Source of the DNA: Nitrosomonas sp. JL21
GTDB taxonomy: Bacteria; Pseudomonadota; Gammaproteobacteria; Burkholderiales; Nitrosomonadaceae
Direction of reading: 5' to 3'
NCBI RefSeq assembly: GCF_009833095.1
Contig: NZ_QRCB01000028.1
Location: 1 to 64,000, forward strand
DNA length: 64,000 nt
Made by a program: the position numbers and the translations under genes. Positions within the stretch are counted from its first letter, which is position 1. Each line of letters begins with the position of its first letter. The notes beneath the pieces were generated by a model. It had not been told where the DNA came from. It was given only the letters and a program-made list of their open reading frames with translations, and searched no databases. Below are positions 33,029-43,045 of this stretch, one piece after another.

Positions 33029-34015
33029 TCAAGCGACCAAGTGTTTAATCGCTTCTTGCTCAGCAATTAATTCCTGGTAACTAGCCTGCATTTTGTCTTG
33101 ATCAGATTGACTGGTTTCCAGTCCCTGGACAATCTGATAGTGACCGTTCTTGCAGGTTACCGGAAAACTATACATGACGCCGCTTGGGATGCCATAACTA
33201 CCGTTCGAGGGCACACCCATCGAGACCCAATTTCCCTCTGCAGTACCAAATACCCAGTCCTGTATATGATTGATGATCGCATTCGCTGCACTGGCGGCGC
33301 TTGATTTGCCGCGGCGTGCTTCGATGATGGCTGCGCCACGTTTTTGAACTGTCGGGATGAAGTGATTTTCGATCCAGGCTTGATCACCTAATAACGATAA
33401 TACTTTGTCATTGCCGGCCATCGCATGACTTAGATCTGGAAATTGGGTATTGGAATGATTGCCCCATACGATCATGCGCTTGATGTCCGATACCGGAACG
33501 CGTAGTTTGAGCGCAACCTGCGATAAGGCGCGGTTATGGTCGAGCCGCAGCATTGCTGAAAAATTGCTGGGATCCAGATCAGGCGCATGCTTCATCGTGA
33601 TATAGGCATTGGTATTGGCAGGATTTCCCACCACCAGCACCTTGACGCTGCGTTTGGCAGCGGCATTCAGCGCTCTGCCTTGTTCGATGAAAATCGGTCC
33701 GTTGGCCGCGAGAAGATCCTTGCGCTCCATATTTTCTCCCCTTGGACGTGCACCGACCAATAGGGCAATATCCGCATCATCAAAGGCTACTTCTGCATTA
33801 TCGGTAGTGACAATACCGGCCAGTAAGGGAAAGGCGCAATCATACAGTTCCATCACGATGCCATCGAACATCGGTTGCGCATCAGTAATATCATGTAATT
33901 GCAGTATGACTGGTTGATCGTTGCCAAACATGTCACCTGCTGCAATGCGGTACAGCAGGTTGTAACAAATCTGTCCGGTTGCCCCAGTAACAGCAATACG
34001 AATAGGCGGTTTCAT
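33029..34015 (-). CDS. mdh: Malate dehydrogenase
   Basis: A 328-residue NAD-dependent enzyme of the TCA cycle converting malate and oxaloacetate. The N-terminal [26 protein letters not shown] and the active site [12 protein letters not shown] ... [12 protein letters not shown] (catalytic His) are of the cytosolic-type bacterial group found in betaproteobacteria. The ATG at 34015 follows GAGGATTGG; a TTG three codons upstream is in frame. It is convergent with mltB. Confidence 0.96.
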   Translation of the reverse strand: MKPPIRIAVTGATGQICYNLLYRIAAGDMFGNDQPVILQLHDITDAQPMFDGIVMELYDCAFPLLAGIVTTDNAEVAFDDADIALLVGARPRGENMERKDLLAANGPIFIEQGRALNAAAKRSVKVLVVGNPANTNAYITMKHAPDLDPSNFSAMLRLDHNRALSQVALKLRVPVSDIKRMIVWGNHSNTQFPDLSHAMAGNDKVLSLLGDQAWIENHFIPTVQKRGAAIIEARRGKSSAASAANAIINHIQDWVFGTAEGNWVSMGVPSNGSYGIPSGVMYSFPVTCKNGHYQIVQGLETSQSDQDKMQASYQELIAEQEAIKHLVA

Positions 34016-34296
34016 TTTTTCCAATCCTCGGAGAGCCGCTACTAGATTGATAAACCGGCGGCAAATATGGGAAAAAGTGATCGGATTATACTTGCAATCA
34101 GGCGCTCACGAAAGAGCAAGTTTTACCGAAGGTCGCGAAATCCAGATATCGCATTGATTGCATATTGAATATGGAAGGAGTGTTTTAGTTGGAAATTCTA
34201 CTGAACGAAGACGCGCTTTGATTGCCTGTACTATTATCGGTGAGCGATCGGTTGAACCGGTGTTGCTCGTCGGAGAAAAAACTTACAGGAGAGCTT

Positions 34297-34659
34297 ATGG
34301 AAAAATATGTGGATGGATTTGTGATACCCATTGCCCATAACAAATTAGAAGAATATACGCGTCTTGCAGAATTGGCTGGATCGATTTGGATGGAGCATGG
34401 TGCGCTGGCCTACACCGAATGTTGCGGGGATGATCTCAATCATGAAGGTTTGGTTTCATTCCATCAGGCTGCAAATGCAATCGAAGGCGAAACGATGATT
34501 TTCTCGTGGATCATATTCGAATCAAAAGAGCATCGCGATCGAGTCAATCAAGCGGTAATGAGCGATCCGCGTTTAAAGGAAATGATGAATCCTGATTCTG
34601 GTCCTTTCGATTGCAAGCGAATGGTATATGGCGGTTTTAAAACGATTGTCGATATGTAG
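34297..34659 (+). CDS. DUF1428 (YbaA-like) protein
   Basis: A 120-residue cytoplasmic protein starting MEKYVDGFVIPI, with the DUF1428 pattern of an alpha-beta dimeric barrel: IWMEHGALAYTECCGDD, then ESKEHRDRVNQAVMSDPRL and DCKRMVYGGFKTIV. The family function is not established. The ATG follows AGGAG by seven bases. The upstream 280 bp (34016-34296) hold no recognisable gene. Confidence 0.85.
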   Translation: MEKYVDGFVIPIAHNKLEEYTRLAELAGSIWMEHGALAYTECCGDDLNHEGLVSFHQAANAIEGETMIFSWIIFESKEHRDRVNQAVMSDPRLKEMMNPDSGPFDCKRMVYGGFKTIVDM

Positions 34660-34713
34660 CTCGTTTTTTGTCAAGCGAGCGCTTATGGATTCTTATTGAT
34701 AAAGGAGAACGTT

Positions 34714-35313
34714 ATGCGATATTTATCATTGATCTGGATTGCTGTGCTTTTTATGCTGGTGGCGACGCCTATCGTAGCCGATGAGAAAAAGAGCAATAAG
34801 CCGATGAGTTCTGAAGAAATGGTGGAAATCTACACAAAATTGGCAGCGCCTGGCGAACCACACCGATTATTGGCCAGTCTGGCCGGTAATTGGACGACCA
34901 CAACCAAGGAATGGATGGATCCTCAAAAACAACCCACCGAATCAACCGGATCAGTTGAAGCCAAGATGATTTTAGGTGAGCGGTTTCTTCAGCAGCAGAT
35001 CAGCGGCACTATGCATGGCAGACCCCATACCGGGATCTGGACCGTAGGATATGACAACTTGCTCAAACGTTATGTGTCGAGTTGGATCGATAGCATGAGC
35101 ACGCAAATTTTCATGATGGATGGCACGGCCAGCGCTGACGGCAGGACGATAACCTTTACCGGACAACATGCCGAAGTGGGCGGTGGACACATGTCACATC
35201 GCGCTGTCTGGAAGATTGTGGATGGCAATAACCAGGAATTCGTCATGTACGGGGCTCATCATGGCGCAGCAGAAATGAAAATGATGGAAGTTGTGTATAC
35301 CCGGAAAAATTAA
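34714..35313 (+). CDS. DUF1579 secreted protein
   Basis: A 199-residue protein with a signal peptide (YLSLIWIAVLFMLVATPIVA) followed by a DUF1579 domain: LLASLAGNWTTTTKEWMDPQ, then GERFLQQQISGTMHGRPHTGIWTVGYDN. The family looks like a small beta-barrel of unknown role, often near stress or VOC-family genes. AAGGAG lies six bases before the ATG. It sits 54 bp after the DUF1428 gene and may be co-transcribed with it. Confidence 0.82.
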   Translation: MRYLSLIWIAVLFMLVATPIVADEKKSNKPMSSEEMVEIYTKLAAPGEPHRLLASLAGNWTTTTKEWMDPQKQPTESTGSVEAKMILGERFLQQQISGTMHGRPHTGIWTVGYDNLLKRYVSSWIDSMSTQIFMMDGTASADGRTITFTGQHAEVGGGHMSHRAVWKIVDGNNQEFVMYGAHHGAAEMKMMEVVYTRKN

Positions 35314-35402
35314 GACTCGATGTGTGCTGGCTCTATAGGAGAATGCCCGTCCAAACCCACTGCGGCGAGCGATATTTTCGGAATGCTGGTGAGGACAAAA
35401 CG

Positions 35403-35772
35403 GATGTAGGCCATTACTCCTCATGGTTCGATGATCAAGCTGAAGAAGCGGCAGAATTTTACACCGCTATTTTCAGCAACTCGACCATCAAAAAAGTAAC
35501 TTATTATGGATACGCTGGTTTCGAGTTTCACGGTCGGCCTGCAGGTTTGGTCATGACGGTGGAATTCGAAATGGCCAAGCTTTCACGGCGGATCGACATT
35601 TGCTCCAATGAAGCCATCTCGGTTCAGGTGCCCTGCAAAACGCAATAAGAAGTGGATTATGGGGTGACTTGCTGGGCGATGGAACAAGCGAACAATCGCA
35701 ACGTGCCATGAACGTGTTGCTGCGCATGAGAAACTCGAGATTGCAAAGCTTGAATCAGCGGATTTGGGATGA
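35403..35772 (+). pseudogene. Broken VOC-family (PhnB-like) gene
   Basis: Pieces of a glyoxalase/bleomycin-resistance (VOC, PhnB-like) protein appear in order but in different frames. SSWFDDQAEEAAEFYTAIFSNS and GRPAGLVMTVEFEMA match the N-terminal half; SNEAISVQVPCKTQ, then a stop, matches the middle; SQRAMNVLLRM and, one frame over, LEIAKLESADLG match the C terminus. At least two frameshifts, a stop and an internal deletion are needed to explain it. The DUF1579-VOC neighbourhood suggests a formerly intact small cluster. Confidence 0.7.
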
Positions 35773-36050
35773 CGCGTTTGTAATCGCCAGAAATCATTGA
35801 ACGATCCAAGACCGCAAGATGCTCCCGGATCGCTGAGTTTGCTTGGAAAATACCTGAAAACAGGACGTGAGCTGAATGATAGTCAGGCATGTGGTTGCTC
35901 TCGGGCGGAGGCACTGGTTAACGATAGGGTGACGTGTTTCATTTGGCCATTCCGGTGCGTACGTTTATAATCCGCACACATTCAACCATCTTAATTTTGC
36001 GGAGCAATCGGCTCAGCAGTCGCTGACTGAGCCCGGCAATCCATGGCCAC

Positions 36051-37250
36051 ATGAATCCACATTTGAATCAACTACAACCTTATCCGTTTCAGAAATTACG
36101 GCAACTGATGGAAGGAATAACGCCCACCGCCGCACTGGAACCTATCCATCTGCAAATTGGCGAGCCGAAGCATGCCACTCCTGATTTCATCCGTCAGGCC
36201 ATCATCGATCATCTGGATGGACTCTCGGTGTATCCCACGACACTTGGGGCGCCGGCACTGCGCAACAGCATTGCTAGTTGGCTGAAGCGGCGGTTTAATG
36301 GGCCTGCAATCAATCCGGAGACTGAAGTCATTCCCGTCAATGGCAGCCGCGAGGCGCTGTTTTCGTTTGCCCAGGCAGTCATTGACAGCAGCGTCCCCGA
36401 TCCGGTGGTGGTGTGCCCCAATCCGTTCTACCAGATTTATGAAGGGGCTGCATTATTGGCGGGCGCTGTGCCGCATTTCATCAATACTTTTCCTGATAAT
36501 CAGTTTAAGCTGGACTATGCGCAATTGCCCGATGCGGTATGGTCGCGGGTGCAGTTGGTGTATGTGTGTTCGCCCAATAATCCGACCGGTGGTGTCATGA
36601 CGCTGGCGGATTGGCAGGAATTATTCGCATTGTCGGATCGTCATGGTTTCATCGTGGCTTCGGATGAGTGTTATTCGGAAATTTATTCGGATGAGGACAA
36701 TCCGCCACTCGGTGCGTTGGAGGCTGCGCATCGGTTGGGGCGAAGCGGCTTCCCGCGACTGGTGGTCTTCAATAGCCTGTCCAAGCGCTCGAATGCGCCG
36801 GGATTACGCTCAGGGTTTGTGGCCGGTGATGCCCGGCTGTTGGAAAAATTCCTGTTGTATCGGACCTATCATGGTTCTGCAATGAGTCCGGTTGCGCAGG
36901 CAGCCAGTAGTGCAGCGTGGAATGATGAAACGCATGTGGTGGAAAACCGCCGCTTATATGCGCAAAAATTTTCTGAGGCCATCGAGATATTATCCGATGT
37001 CACAGCGGTCCAGATGCCGGATGCCGGCTTCTATCTGTGGATCAGAACGCCCATCAGCGATACCGAATTCACCCGCACACTCTATCAAGACTATAATGTG
37101 ACCGTATTGCCGGGCAGCTATCTGGCGCGCAACGCGCAGGGCATGAATCCTGGCGAAAATTTCATCCGGGTTGCGCTGGTTGCTTCACCGCAGGAATGCG
37201 CCGAAGCGATGCGGAGAATGAAGTTATTTTTTGAGAAACTTGGGATTTGA
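36051..37250 (+). CDS. dapC: Succinyldiaminopimelate aminotransferase DapC
   Basis: A 399-residue fold-type I aminotransferase. LQIGEPKHATPDFI and SNNPTGG-like (CSPNNPTGG) are typical, and the PLP lysine is Lys245 in SLSKRSNAPGLRSGF. It converts succinyl-amino-oxopimelate to succinyl-diaminopimelate with glutamate. dapD, encoding the enzyme of the preceding step, starts 30 bp downstream, which supports this assignment over a general aspartate aminotransferase. Confidence 0.93.
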   Translation: MNPHLNQLQPYPFQKLRQLMEGITPTAALEPIHLQIGEPKHATPDFIRQAIIDHLDGLSVYPTTLGAPALRNSIASWLKRRFNGPAINPETEVIPVNGSREALFSFAQAVIDSSVPDPVVVCPNPFYQIYEGAALLAGAVPHFINTFPDNQFKLDYAQLPDAVWSRVQLVYVCSPNNPTGGVMTLADWQELFALSDRHGFIVASDECYSEIYSDEDNPPLGALEAAHRLGRSGFPRLVVFNSLSKRSNAPGLRSGFVAGDARLLEKFLLYRTYHGSAMSPVAQAASSAAWNDETHVVENRRLYAQKFSEAIEILSDVTAVQMPDAGFYLWIRTPISDTEFTRTLYQDYNVTVLPGSYLARNAQGMNPGENFIRVALVASPQECAEAMRRMKLFFEKLGI

Positions 37251-37280
37251 GTATTCGAATCCAATTATTTAGGAAAAATT

Positions 37281-38102
37281 ATGAATGAATTGAAAGCCAT
37301 CATTGAAGAAGCATTTGATCGCCGTGCGGACATTACGCCACGCAATGTTGATGCCAGTCTGAAAGAGGCTGTTGCGCAGGTGCTCGCTCTGTTGGATGGT
37401 GGAAAACTGCGCGTCGCGGAGAAAAAGGATGGTGACTGGGTGACGCATCAGTGGATCAAGAAAGCCGTGCTGCTGTCTTTTCGTATCGAAGATAATAGCT
37501 TCATCAAAGGTGGTTTTTCCAATTATTTTGACAAAGTGCCCTCGAAGTTTGCAGATTACAGTTCGCGTGATTTTCGGGATGGCGGCTTCCGGGTCGTGCC
37601 GCCCGCGGCTGTGCGTAAAGGTTCATTCATCGCCAGCAATGTGGTGTTGATGCCTTCCTATGTCAATATCGGTGCCTATGTCGATGAAGGTACCATGGTG
37701 GACACGTGGGCAACGGTGGGGTCGTGTGCGCAAATCGGCAAGAATGTGCACTTGTCGGGTGGCGTTGGGATTGGCGGTGTGCTTGAGCCGGTGCAAGCGA
37801 ATCCGACGATCATCGAAGACAATTGCTTCATCGGTGCCCGCTCGGAAATTGTCGAAGGCGTGATTGTGGGTGAGAACTCCGTCATTTCGATGGGCGTGTA
37901 TATTGGCCAGAGCACGAAAATCTATAACCGCGAAACCGGTGAGATCAGTTATGGCCGTGTTCCGCCGGGATCGGTCGTGGTATCCGGCAATTTACCGGCC
38001 GAGAACGGGAAATACAGTCTTTATTGCGCAGTAATCGTGAAGCAGGTGGATGCCAAAACCCGCTCTAAAACGGGGATCAATGAGTTGCTGCGGGGTATTT
38101 GA
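37281..38102 (+). CDS. dapD: Tetrahydrodipicolinate N-succinyltransferase DapD
   Basis: A 273-residue trimeric enzyme that adds succinyl from succinyl-CoA to tetrahydrodipicolinate. An N-terminal helical domain precedes a left-handed beta-helix built on hexapeptide repeats (about residues 100-230; [44 protein letters not shown]). The start follows AGGAAAAAT. It forms an operon with dapC and ends at a strong terminator. Confidence 0.97.
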   Translation: MNELKAIIEEAFDRRADITPRNVDASLKEAVAQVLALLDGGKLRVAEKKDGDWVTHQWIKKAVLLSFRIEDNSFIKGGFSNYFDKVPSKFADYSSRDFRDGGFRVVPPAAVRKGSFIASNVVLMPSYVNIGAYVDEGTMVDTWATVGSCAQIGKNVHLSGGVGIGGVLEPVQANPTIIEDNCFIGARSEIVEGVIVGENSVISMGVYIGQSTKIYNRETGEISYGRVPPGSVVVSGNLPAENGKYSLYCAVIVKQVDAKTRSKTGINELLRGI

Positions 38103-38120
38103 TCATCATCGTGAGTGCTG

Positions 38121-38155
38121 CCATAAAAAATCCCCATCACGGGGATTTTTTATGG
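38121..38155. terminator. Bidirectional terminator between dapD and the BON lipoprotein gene
   Basis: A 15-bp perfect stem, CCATAAAAAATCCCC with GGGGATTTTTTATGG, around the loop ATCAC. The A and T runs on either arm supply a T tract in both directions, which suits the convergent genes. Confidence 0.92.
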
Positions 38156-38170
38156 ATGTATGAATTGTGG

Positions 38171-38506
38171 TTAGTTTTTTACGATCTGATTGTCGACTTT
38201 CTTGACGCCATCGACGATCCAAGTGTGCATATTGACGCGGGTGAGCTGATCTTCATTACTGACTGTACCGCTCAGAGTCACTGTACCATCCTGGACTTTG
38301 ATATCGATTTTCGAGCCTTGCAGGGCTGGATCGGATTGCACGGCGGTCGTGATGCGCGCAAAAATGGTCGAATCATCATAGACTGGCGCAGAAGGTGGAG
38401 GAGCCCATGATTTATGAGTCCGCTCCGCATAATTCTCGCAACCGGTCAGTATGATCGCGATCATGAAAAATAAGATTAACGTAAGTGATGTGTTGCGAAT
38501 GTGCAT
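38171..38506 (-). CDS. BON-domain lipoprotein
   Basis: A 111-residue lipoprotein: the signal sequence ends in the lipobox LTGC (Cys23), and a single BON domain follows (DSTIFARITTAVQSDPALQGSKIDIKVQDGTVTLSGTVSNEDQLTRV). BON domains bind phospholipid or other envelope surfaces, as in OsmY and DolP. The partner here is unknown. A second, unlinked BON protein is encoded at 44766-45107. The following 294 bp (38507-38800) show no gene. Confidence 0.88.
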   Translation of the reverse strand: MHIRNTSLTLILFFMIAIILTGCENYAERTHKSWAPPPSAPVYDDSTIFARITTAVQSDPALQGSKIDIKVQDGTVTLSGTVSNEDQLTRVNMHTWIVDGVKKVDNQIVKN

Positions 38507-38800
38507 AGCGATTTTCCTATTGATGTTTTTAGGGAAATTCGGAATAACTATTGCGCTTCGGTATGCCGCATGAACCTGTTATCGCTTGGCTTGATGGTCG
38601 CGCAACTTTTCAGAACTTCCTCAGTTGAACCAGTGTTGCAATGAAAACATTCTTGTTATTCGAGTGTGTATTTTAATTCTGGTTCTGGTTGTAAGAATAC
38701 AGGATAGTGCGGATCATACCCCTATCGGCAGGCCGCACACAAGGCAGGAGATTCAGGAATAAAACACATCAATGAGTTGCTGTACAGGTGAGAACGGCAA

Positions 38801-39754
38801 TTATGTGGATTGGGCATGCAAACGCTGCTGCAAAAAAGAACGGACTTGAATGCTCAGGTTTGGGGAAAGGCAATCGAATTCCTGCAGTCGCTCATTGTTC
38901 ATGCTGCGCAGCCACGTCAGTTGGCGTTTGGCCAATTGCCGGGTAGCTGCGATTCCCATGTCGCGTAATTGCATCATATTGATTTGATCATTCAAATACA
39001 GATATGCCTGGCGATATCCGACGCAGCGCATCGACGGGGCTTCTGGAGTAAGAGAGGGAAATTGCCGCAGAATCGATACGAGTTCCTCGATTAGTCCGCC
39101 GTCCATCATGTCGTCAAAGCGCTCGGCGATGCGCCGATGTAGTTGACTGCGATCACTTGGTGTCAGCGCAATCGAGATGGCTTCAAAAGGGAAATCTGTC
39201 AGTCTGGGTGCTTTCAGGACTTGCGACATGGGTTGCTGGGTGAGATGACAGACTTCCAACGCCCGCTGAATACGTTGACTATCGGTGGGTTTGATGCGTG
39301 CGGCGGTTTCAGGATCCAATTCGATAAGTTTTTGATGCATTGCTGGCCAGCCAAGCTCTTCGGCCATGTTTTCCAGTTTGTGCCGTAGCTGCGGGTTGGC
39401 CGAGGGCAATACCGATAAGCCTTCCTGCAAGGCGCGGAAATACAGCATCGTTCCACCCACCAATATGGGAATTTTATTGCGACCTATGATTTCGTGCATG
39501 AGCGTCAATGCACTGCGGCGAAATTCCGCTGCTGAATAGTGTTGATCCGGATCGATCACATCGATAAGGTGATGGGGTATACGCGACAATGTGGTTTGAT
39601 CAGGTTTGGCAGTGCCGATATTCATCAGGCGGAATACCTGAGCTGAGTCGACGCTGATGATCTCTACCGGAAAATGCGCTGCAATGTCCAAAGCGATTCT
39701 GCTTTTGCCGCTGGCGGTTGGACCCATGATAAAAATGGCGGGAGGGAAACTCAT
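38801..39754 (-). CDS. miaA: tRNA dimethylallyltransferase MiaA
   Basis: A 317-residue enzyme that adds a dimethylallyl group to A37 of tRNAs reading UNN codons. The P-loop GPTASGKS is at residues 11-18; DSAQVFRLMNIGTAKPD and the VGGTMLYFRALQEGLS segment are family motifs, as is RQLAKRQLTWLRSM near the C terminus. No hfq or mutL neighbour is present, unlike in enteric bacteria. Confidence 0.96.
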   Translation of the reverse strand: MSFPPAIFIMGPTASGKSRIALDIAAHFPVEIISVDSAQVFRLMNIGTAKPDQTTLSRIPHHLIDVIDPDQHYSAAEFRRSALTLMHEIIGRNKIPILVGGTMLYFRALQEGLSVLPSANPQLRHKLENMAEELGWPAMHQKLIELDPETAARIKPTDSQRIQRALEVCHLTQQPMSQVLKAPRLTDFPFEAISIALTPSDRSQLHRRIAERFDDMMDGGLIEELVSILRQFPSLTPEAPSMRCVGYRQAYLYLNDQINMMQLRDMGIAATRQLAKRQLTWLRSMNNERLQEFDCLSPNLSIQVRSFLQQRLHAQST

Positions 39755-39921
39755 GTAAGGCGCCCGGTGTCAATATGTGTGAATGGGAGAATTCAAAAAA
39801 GGAATTTTAACGATCGCTAAAATACGGCGTGGTGTGAGGTGAATGCTCCCGTCAAATAGTCATTGGACAATCAGTAAAACTGGGCTAAACTTCGGCAGAA
39901 CTAACTTACAGGAACAGAACA

Positions 39922-40125
39922 TTGAATATCTTCGCGGCCATATTATTTCTCATTATAGTCTATAGCCTGGGATCGGCACTCTATTACATGTTTAAGGACA
40001 AGGGCAATTCCACTCGCATGGTCAAGTCGCTGAGCATTCGTGTCGGTTTGTCGCTTTTTCTATTTATCGTCATGATGATAGCTGCTCGATTGGATATGCT
40101 GTCTTCTCCGGAGTTTACTTACTGA
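39922..40125 (+). CDS. DUF2909 small two-helix membrane protein
   Basis: A 67-residue protein with two predicted membrane helices (IFAAILFLIIVYSLGSALYYMF and VGLSLFLFIVMMIAARL) joined by a basic loop (KDKGNSTRMVKSLSIR). This is the DUF2909 or twin-transmembrane family, often found near cytochrome oxidase assembly genes in proteobacteria, though none is adjacent here. The start is a TTG at 39922 behind AGGA. Confidence 0.75.
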   Translation: MNIFAAILFLIIVYSLGSALYYMFKDKGNSTRMVKSLSIRVGLSLFLFIVMMIAARLDMLSSPEFTY

Positions 40126-40178
40126 CCTGACCTATGTCAGGGGTGATTTTCGCGCATTCAAGAAAGTAGCGGTCGTCC

Positions 40179-41399
40179 TTGAAAGAGCTGTCAAAAGATG
40201 TGGTCATCATTGGCGCAGGCGCTGCAGGCATGATGTGCGCCATTGAAGCAGGAAAGCGCGGGCGCCGGGTGGTATTGATCGATCATGCCCGCAAGCTTGC
40301 GGAAAAAATCCGTATTTCTGGGGGCGGCCGGTGTAACTTCACCAATCGTCATGCCAAAGCGGAACACTTTATTTCGAATAACCCGCATTTTTGTCATTCT
40401 GCGCTTGCTCGTTTTACCCCACAGGATTTTATTGCGCTGCTTGAAAAGCATGGCATTCGCTATCACGAAAAAAAATTAGGTCAACTGTTTTGCGATGAGA
40501 GTTCGCAACACATCATCGAGATGCTGAAGAATGAATGTGATGATGCGGGTGTGCTATGGCACATGTCTTCTCAGGTTGAACGGATCGACCCGTGTTCAGC
40601 GAATGATGATTTTTCCTCCGCTACCGGACGGTTCCGGGTGACCACGGAACGCAATTCGATCACGGCGAGTTCTTTGGTAGTTGCTACGGGTGGATTGTCC
40701 ATTCCACAGATTGGTGCCACGGCATTGGGATATCAGATCGCCAATCAATTTGGGATTAACGTGACGTCCCTACGACCTGGATTGGTGGGTTTAACGTTTG
40801 CAACTGAGGATTTTACGGCTTTTAAGGATATTCCAGGAGTATCGGTTGACGCTGAAGTAAGCTGCGAAGGTGTGAAGTTTCGCGAAAATGTGCTATTTAC
40901 CCATCGAGGATTGAGCGGGCCTGCTATTCTACAAATTTCCTCTTACTGGCGTCCGGGCAACATGTTGCGCGTCAATTTGCTTCCTGCTGAAGATGCCGAA
41001 CATATGATAGCTGCACATCAAGACAGTACCCGCGTGCTGACTAATGTGCTGGCCCAATATTTACCGAAACGGTTCGTGCAGGCATGGTGTTCAGCGGTTC
41101 TGGCGCCACTTTCACTACCGGTAAAACCGATGAGTCAGTATCGTGAGCATGAATTGCGCCATATCGTAGATCGCTTGCGGGATTGGCAAATTGCGCCAAC
41201 CGGCACGGCCGGTTACAAAAAAGCGGAGGTTACGCTGGGTGGTGTGGATACTCATGAATTATCATCCAAGACCATGGAGTCCCGGTATGTTCCCGGCTTA
41301 TATTTCATTGGTGAAGTCGTAGATGTGACTGGACATCTGGGAGGTTTTAATTTTCAATGGGCTTGGTCATCGGGTTACGCAGCGGGACAAGTGGTGTAG
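40179..41399 (+). CDS. HI0933-family FAD-dependent oxidoreductase
   Basis: A 406-residue flavoprotein. The FAD dinucleotide motif is IIGAGAAGMMCA (near residue 10), the family signature is GGGRCNFTN, and the C-terminal FAD motif is VDVTGHLGGFNFQWAWSSGYAAG. This group (HI0933/YhiN/BaiN) is of uncertain substrate; some members are called aminoacetone oxidases. The likely start is a TTG at 40179, with no strong ribosome site. It follows the DUF2909 gene by 53 bp. Confidence 0.88.
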   Translation: MKELSKDVVIIGAGAAGMMCAIEAGKRGRRVVLIDHARKLAEKIRISGGGRCNFTNRHAKAEHFISNNPHFCHSALARFTPQDFIALLEKHGIRYHEKKLGQLFCDESSQHIIEMLKNECDDAGVLWHMSSQVERIDPCSANDDFSSATGRFRVTTERNSITASSLVVATGGLSIPQIGATALGYQIANQFGINVTSLRPGLVGLTFATEDFTAFKDIPGVSVDAEVSCEGVKFRENVLFTHRGLSGPAILQISSYWRPGNMLRVNLLPAEDAEHMIAAHQDSTRVLTNVLAQYLPKRFVQAWCSAVLAPLSLPVKPMSQYREHELRHIVDRLRDWQIAPTGTAGYKKAEVTLGGVDTHELSSKTMESRYVPGLYFIGEVVDVTGHLGGFNFQWAWSSGYAAGQVV

Positions 41400-41516
41400 C
41401 CATGCAGTTTCCTGAGTGGTTCATTAATGATGCGGTGATGATTCAATTCAGTCCGATCAACAAATAGTATTCATTGGGTGACACTCAATTCGTTCCAATT
41501 TTTTAATGAGGTATTT

Positions 41517-41930
41517 ATGCGTTGTCCAACATGCGGTGCGGAAAATCCAGAAGGGGTGCAATCCTGCGCGCAGTGCCACACCTCTTTGCCTGGGGATTCA
41601 TCGTCGCGCAGCAATGAAAATTTCACACCTGCGTCTGCTCAAGGAAATTCTCAGCAGCCTGAGGTTCCGCATCCTTTCGACTCAGGGAATGAGTCTTCAC
41701 AAGCTAAAAATACAGACCCATCCGATACTCATGTCAAACGGGTATCGCAGGGCGTCAATATCGGGATTATCATCGGTACGATATTCTTTCCTGTGATTGG
41801 TGTGGCAATGGGGTACACCTATCTTAAGAAAGACCATCCCGATGAGAGAAAAGCCGGAAGAAATTGGCTGATTCTTGGTGTGGTCATGTTTATAGTGAAT
41901 ATCATGCTGATCAGTGTGCTGAAAAGGTAA
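41517..41930 (+). CDS. Zinc-ribbon membrane protein of unknown function
   Basis: A 137-residue protein. MRCPTCGAENPEGVQSCAQC is a treble-clef zinc ribbon (Cys3, Cys6, Cys17, Cys20). A polar Ser/Pro/Gln-rich linker follows, then two predicted membrane helices (GVNIGIIIGTIFFPVIGVAMGYTYL and WLILGVVMFIVNIMLISVL). Such zinc-ribbon plus membrane proteins are common but not functionally defined. The ATG at 41517 follows TGAGG. It lies alone before a 178-bp gap containing only a small hairpin (CTACT-GCTC-AGTAG, near 41984). Confidence 0.7.
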   Translation: MRCPTCGAENPEGVQSCAQCHTSLPGDSSSRSNENFTPASAQGNSQQPEVPHPFDSGNESSQAKNTDPSDTHVKRVSQGVNIGIIIGTIFFPVIGVAMGYTYLKKDHPDERKAGRNWLILGVVMFIVNIMLISVLKR

Positions 41931-42108
41931 TAAATACTTATTCGCTTCAGGAAGACCTTAAAATCAAGGAAACTTGAAGAGCGACTACTGCTCAGTAGGC
42001 GGGCTGCACTGGAATCCAGCTCGACGCGATCACCTGTCTTTCGTAGACGATATGCTCATGAATGGGTTGGTTTTAGCGGGCCGACGCTGTTCTTTGGCTG
42101 TGTTTGCC

Positions 42109-42657
42109 CTAGAACATGGGCTTGTTCGAGGTGGAATTAAAGCGATGGATACCCGCCAGGATTTCTGATTTTGCCGGCTCAACGCCATCCCAGCCTTGGA
42201 TCTTGACCCATTTTCCTTCTTCCAGGTCTTTATAATGCGCAAAAAAATGGGCAATTTGCGAGCGGATCAACTGCGGTAAATCATCATGTGATTCGATATC
42301 TTTATAGAGATTGCAGAGTTTGTTGATAGGTACAGCGAGTAATTTGGCATCATCCCCGGCTTCATCGGACATTCTCAGCACCCCCAGGGGACGGCAACGG
42401 ACAACCACGCCGGTGATGAGCGGCACCGGCGAAATCACCAACACATCGACCGGATCGCCATCGTCCGACAAAGTATGAGGAATATAACCATAATTGCACG
42501 GATAATGCATACAGGTTGACATGAACCGATCGACGAACATCGCGCCGGTTTTTTTATCGACTTCATATTTGATGGGATCAGCATTCATTGGGATTTCGAT
42601 AATGACATTAAAGTCATTCGGAATATCCATGCCTGAGCCAACACGATCAAGGTTCAT
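42109..42657 (-). CDS. ppa: Inorganic pyrophosphatase
   Basis: A 182-residue family-I pyrophosphatase that hydrolyses PPi to phosphate. The signature [20 protein letters not shown] holds the catalytic Asp residues, and [19 protein letters not shown] is the typical first part. The ATG at 42657 follows AGGAG by seven bases; an upstream extension would run into the tRNA gene. It starts 45 bp downstream of tRNA-Leu(TAA) and may be read from the same transcript. Confidence 0.95.
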   Translation of the reverse strand: MNLDRVGSGMDIPNDFNVIIEIPMNADPIKYEVDKKTGAMFVDRFMSTCMHYPCNYGYIPHTLSDDGDPVDVLVISPVPLITGVVVRCRPLGVLRMSDEAGDDAKLLAVPINKLCNLYKDIESHDDLPQLIRSQIAHFFAHYKDLEEGKWVKIQGWDGVEPAKSEILAGIHRFNSTSNKPMF

Positions 42658-42702
42658 ACTTGCTCCTGAGGAAAAAGAAGTGATAATACATGTCGTTGCG
42701 GA

Positions 42703-42792
42703 TGGTGCCCGGGGCCGGAATCGAACCGGCATGGGCGGTTTAAGCCCGAGGGATTTTAAGTCCCTTGTGTCTACCTATTTCACCACCCGGGC
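42703..42792 (-). tRNA. tRNA-Leu (anticodon TAA)
   Basis: A 90-nt class II tRNA: acceptor stem GCCCGGG/CCCGGGC, D-arm with GGTAGACAC, anticodon loop CTTAAAA with TAA, a long variable arm, T-arm GGTTCGATTCC and an encoded CCA. It reads UUA. It is on the minus strand just upstream of ppa. Confidence 0.97.
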
Positions 42793-43045
42793 GATTGAAA
42801 CGGATTGCTATACAATTGGAATGGCAGAGTCAGGCGGCATTATACCCTGAAGCAGGTTTTTTTTGCATGCTTGTTAGGGAAGCACTGCTTAATTGGGCGA
42901 ATGAGATGAAGCAATCGATCGCGGAACGTGGAAACGGGCATATTAATAGAATAGGCGATGGAGGGGGCGCCACCCCGAAAATAGCCCCTGGAATTCTCAT
43001 TCATAGAAGGTAATATATTTCATGACTCCTCAGAGGAGATTAGTT

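Noticed and set aside
34158..34340. A 60-codon plus-strand frame upstream of the DUF1428 gene
   Set aside because: Overlaps the clear start of the DUF1428 gene in another frame and shows no family features.
35657..35914. An 85-codon minus-strand frame after the DUF1579 gene
   Set aside because: It lies mostly antisense to the VOC pseudogene remains, has no ribosome site and resembles nothing known.
38099..38410. A 103-codon plus-strand frame after dapD
   Set aside because: It spans the dapD terminator and is antisense to the BON lipoprotein gene.
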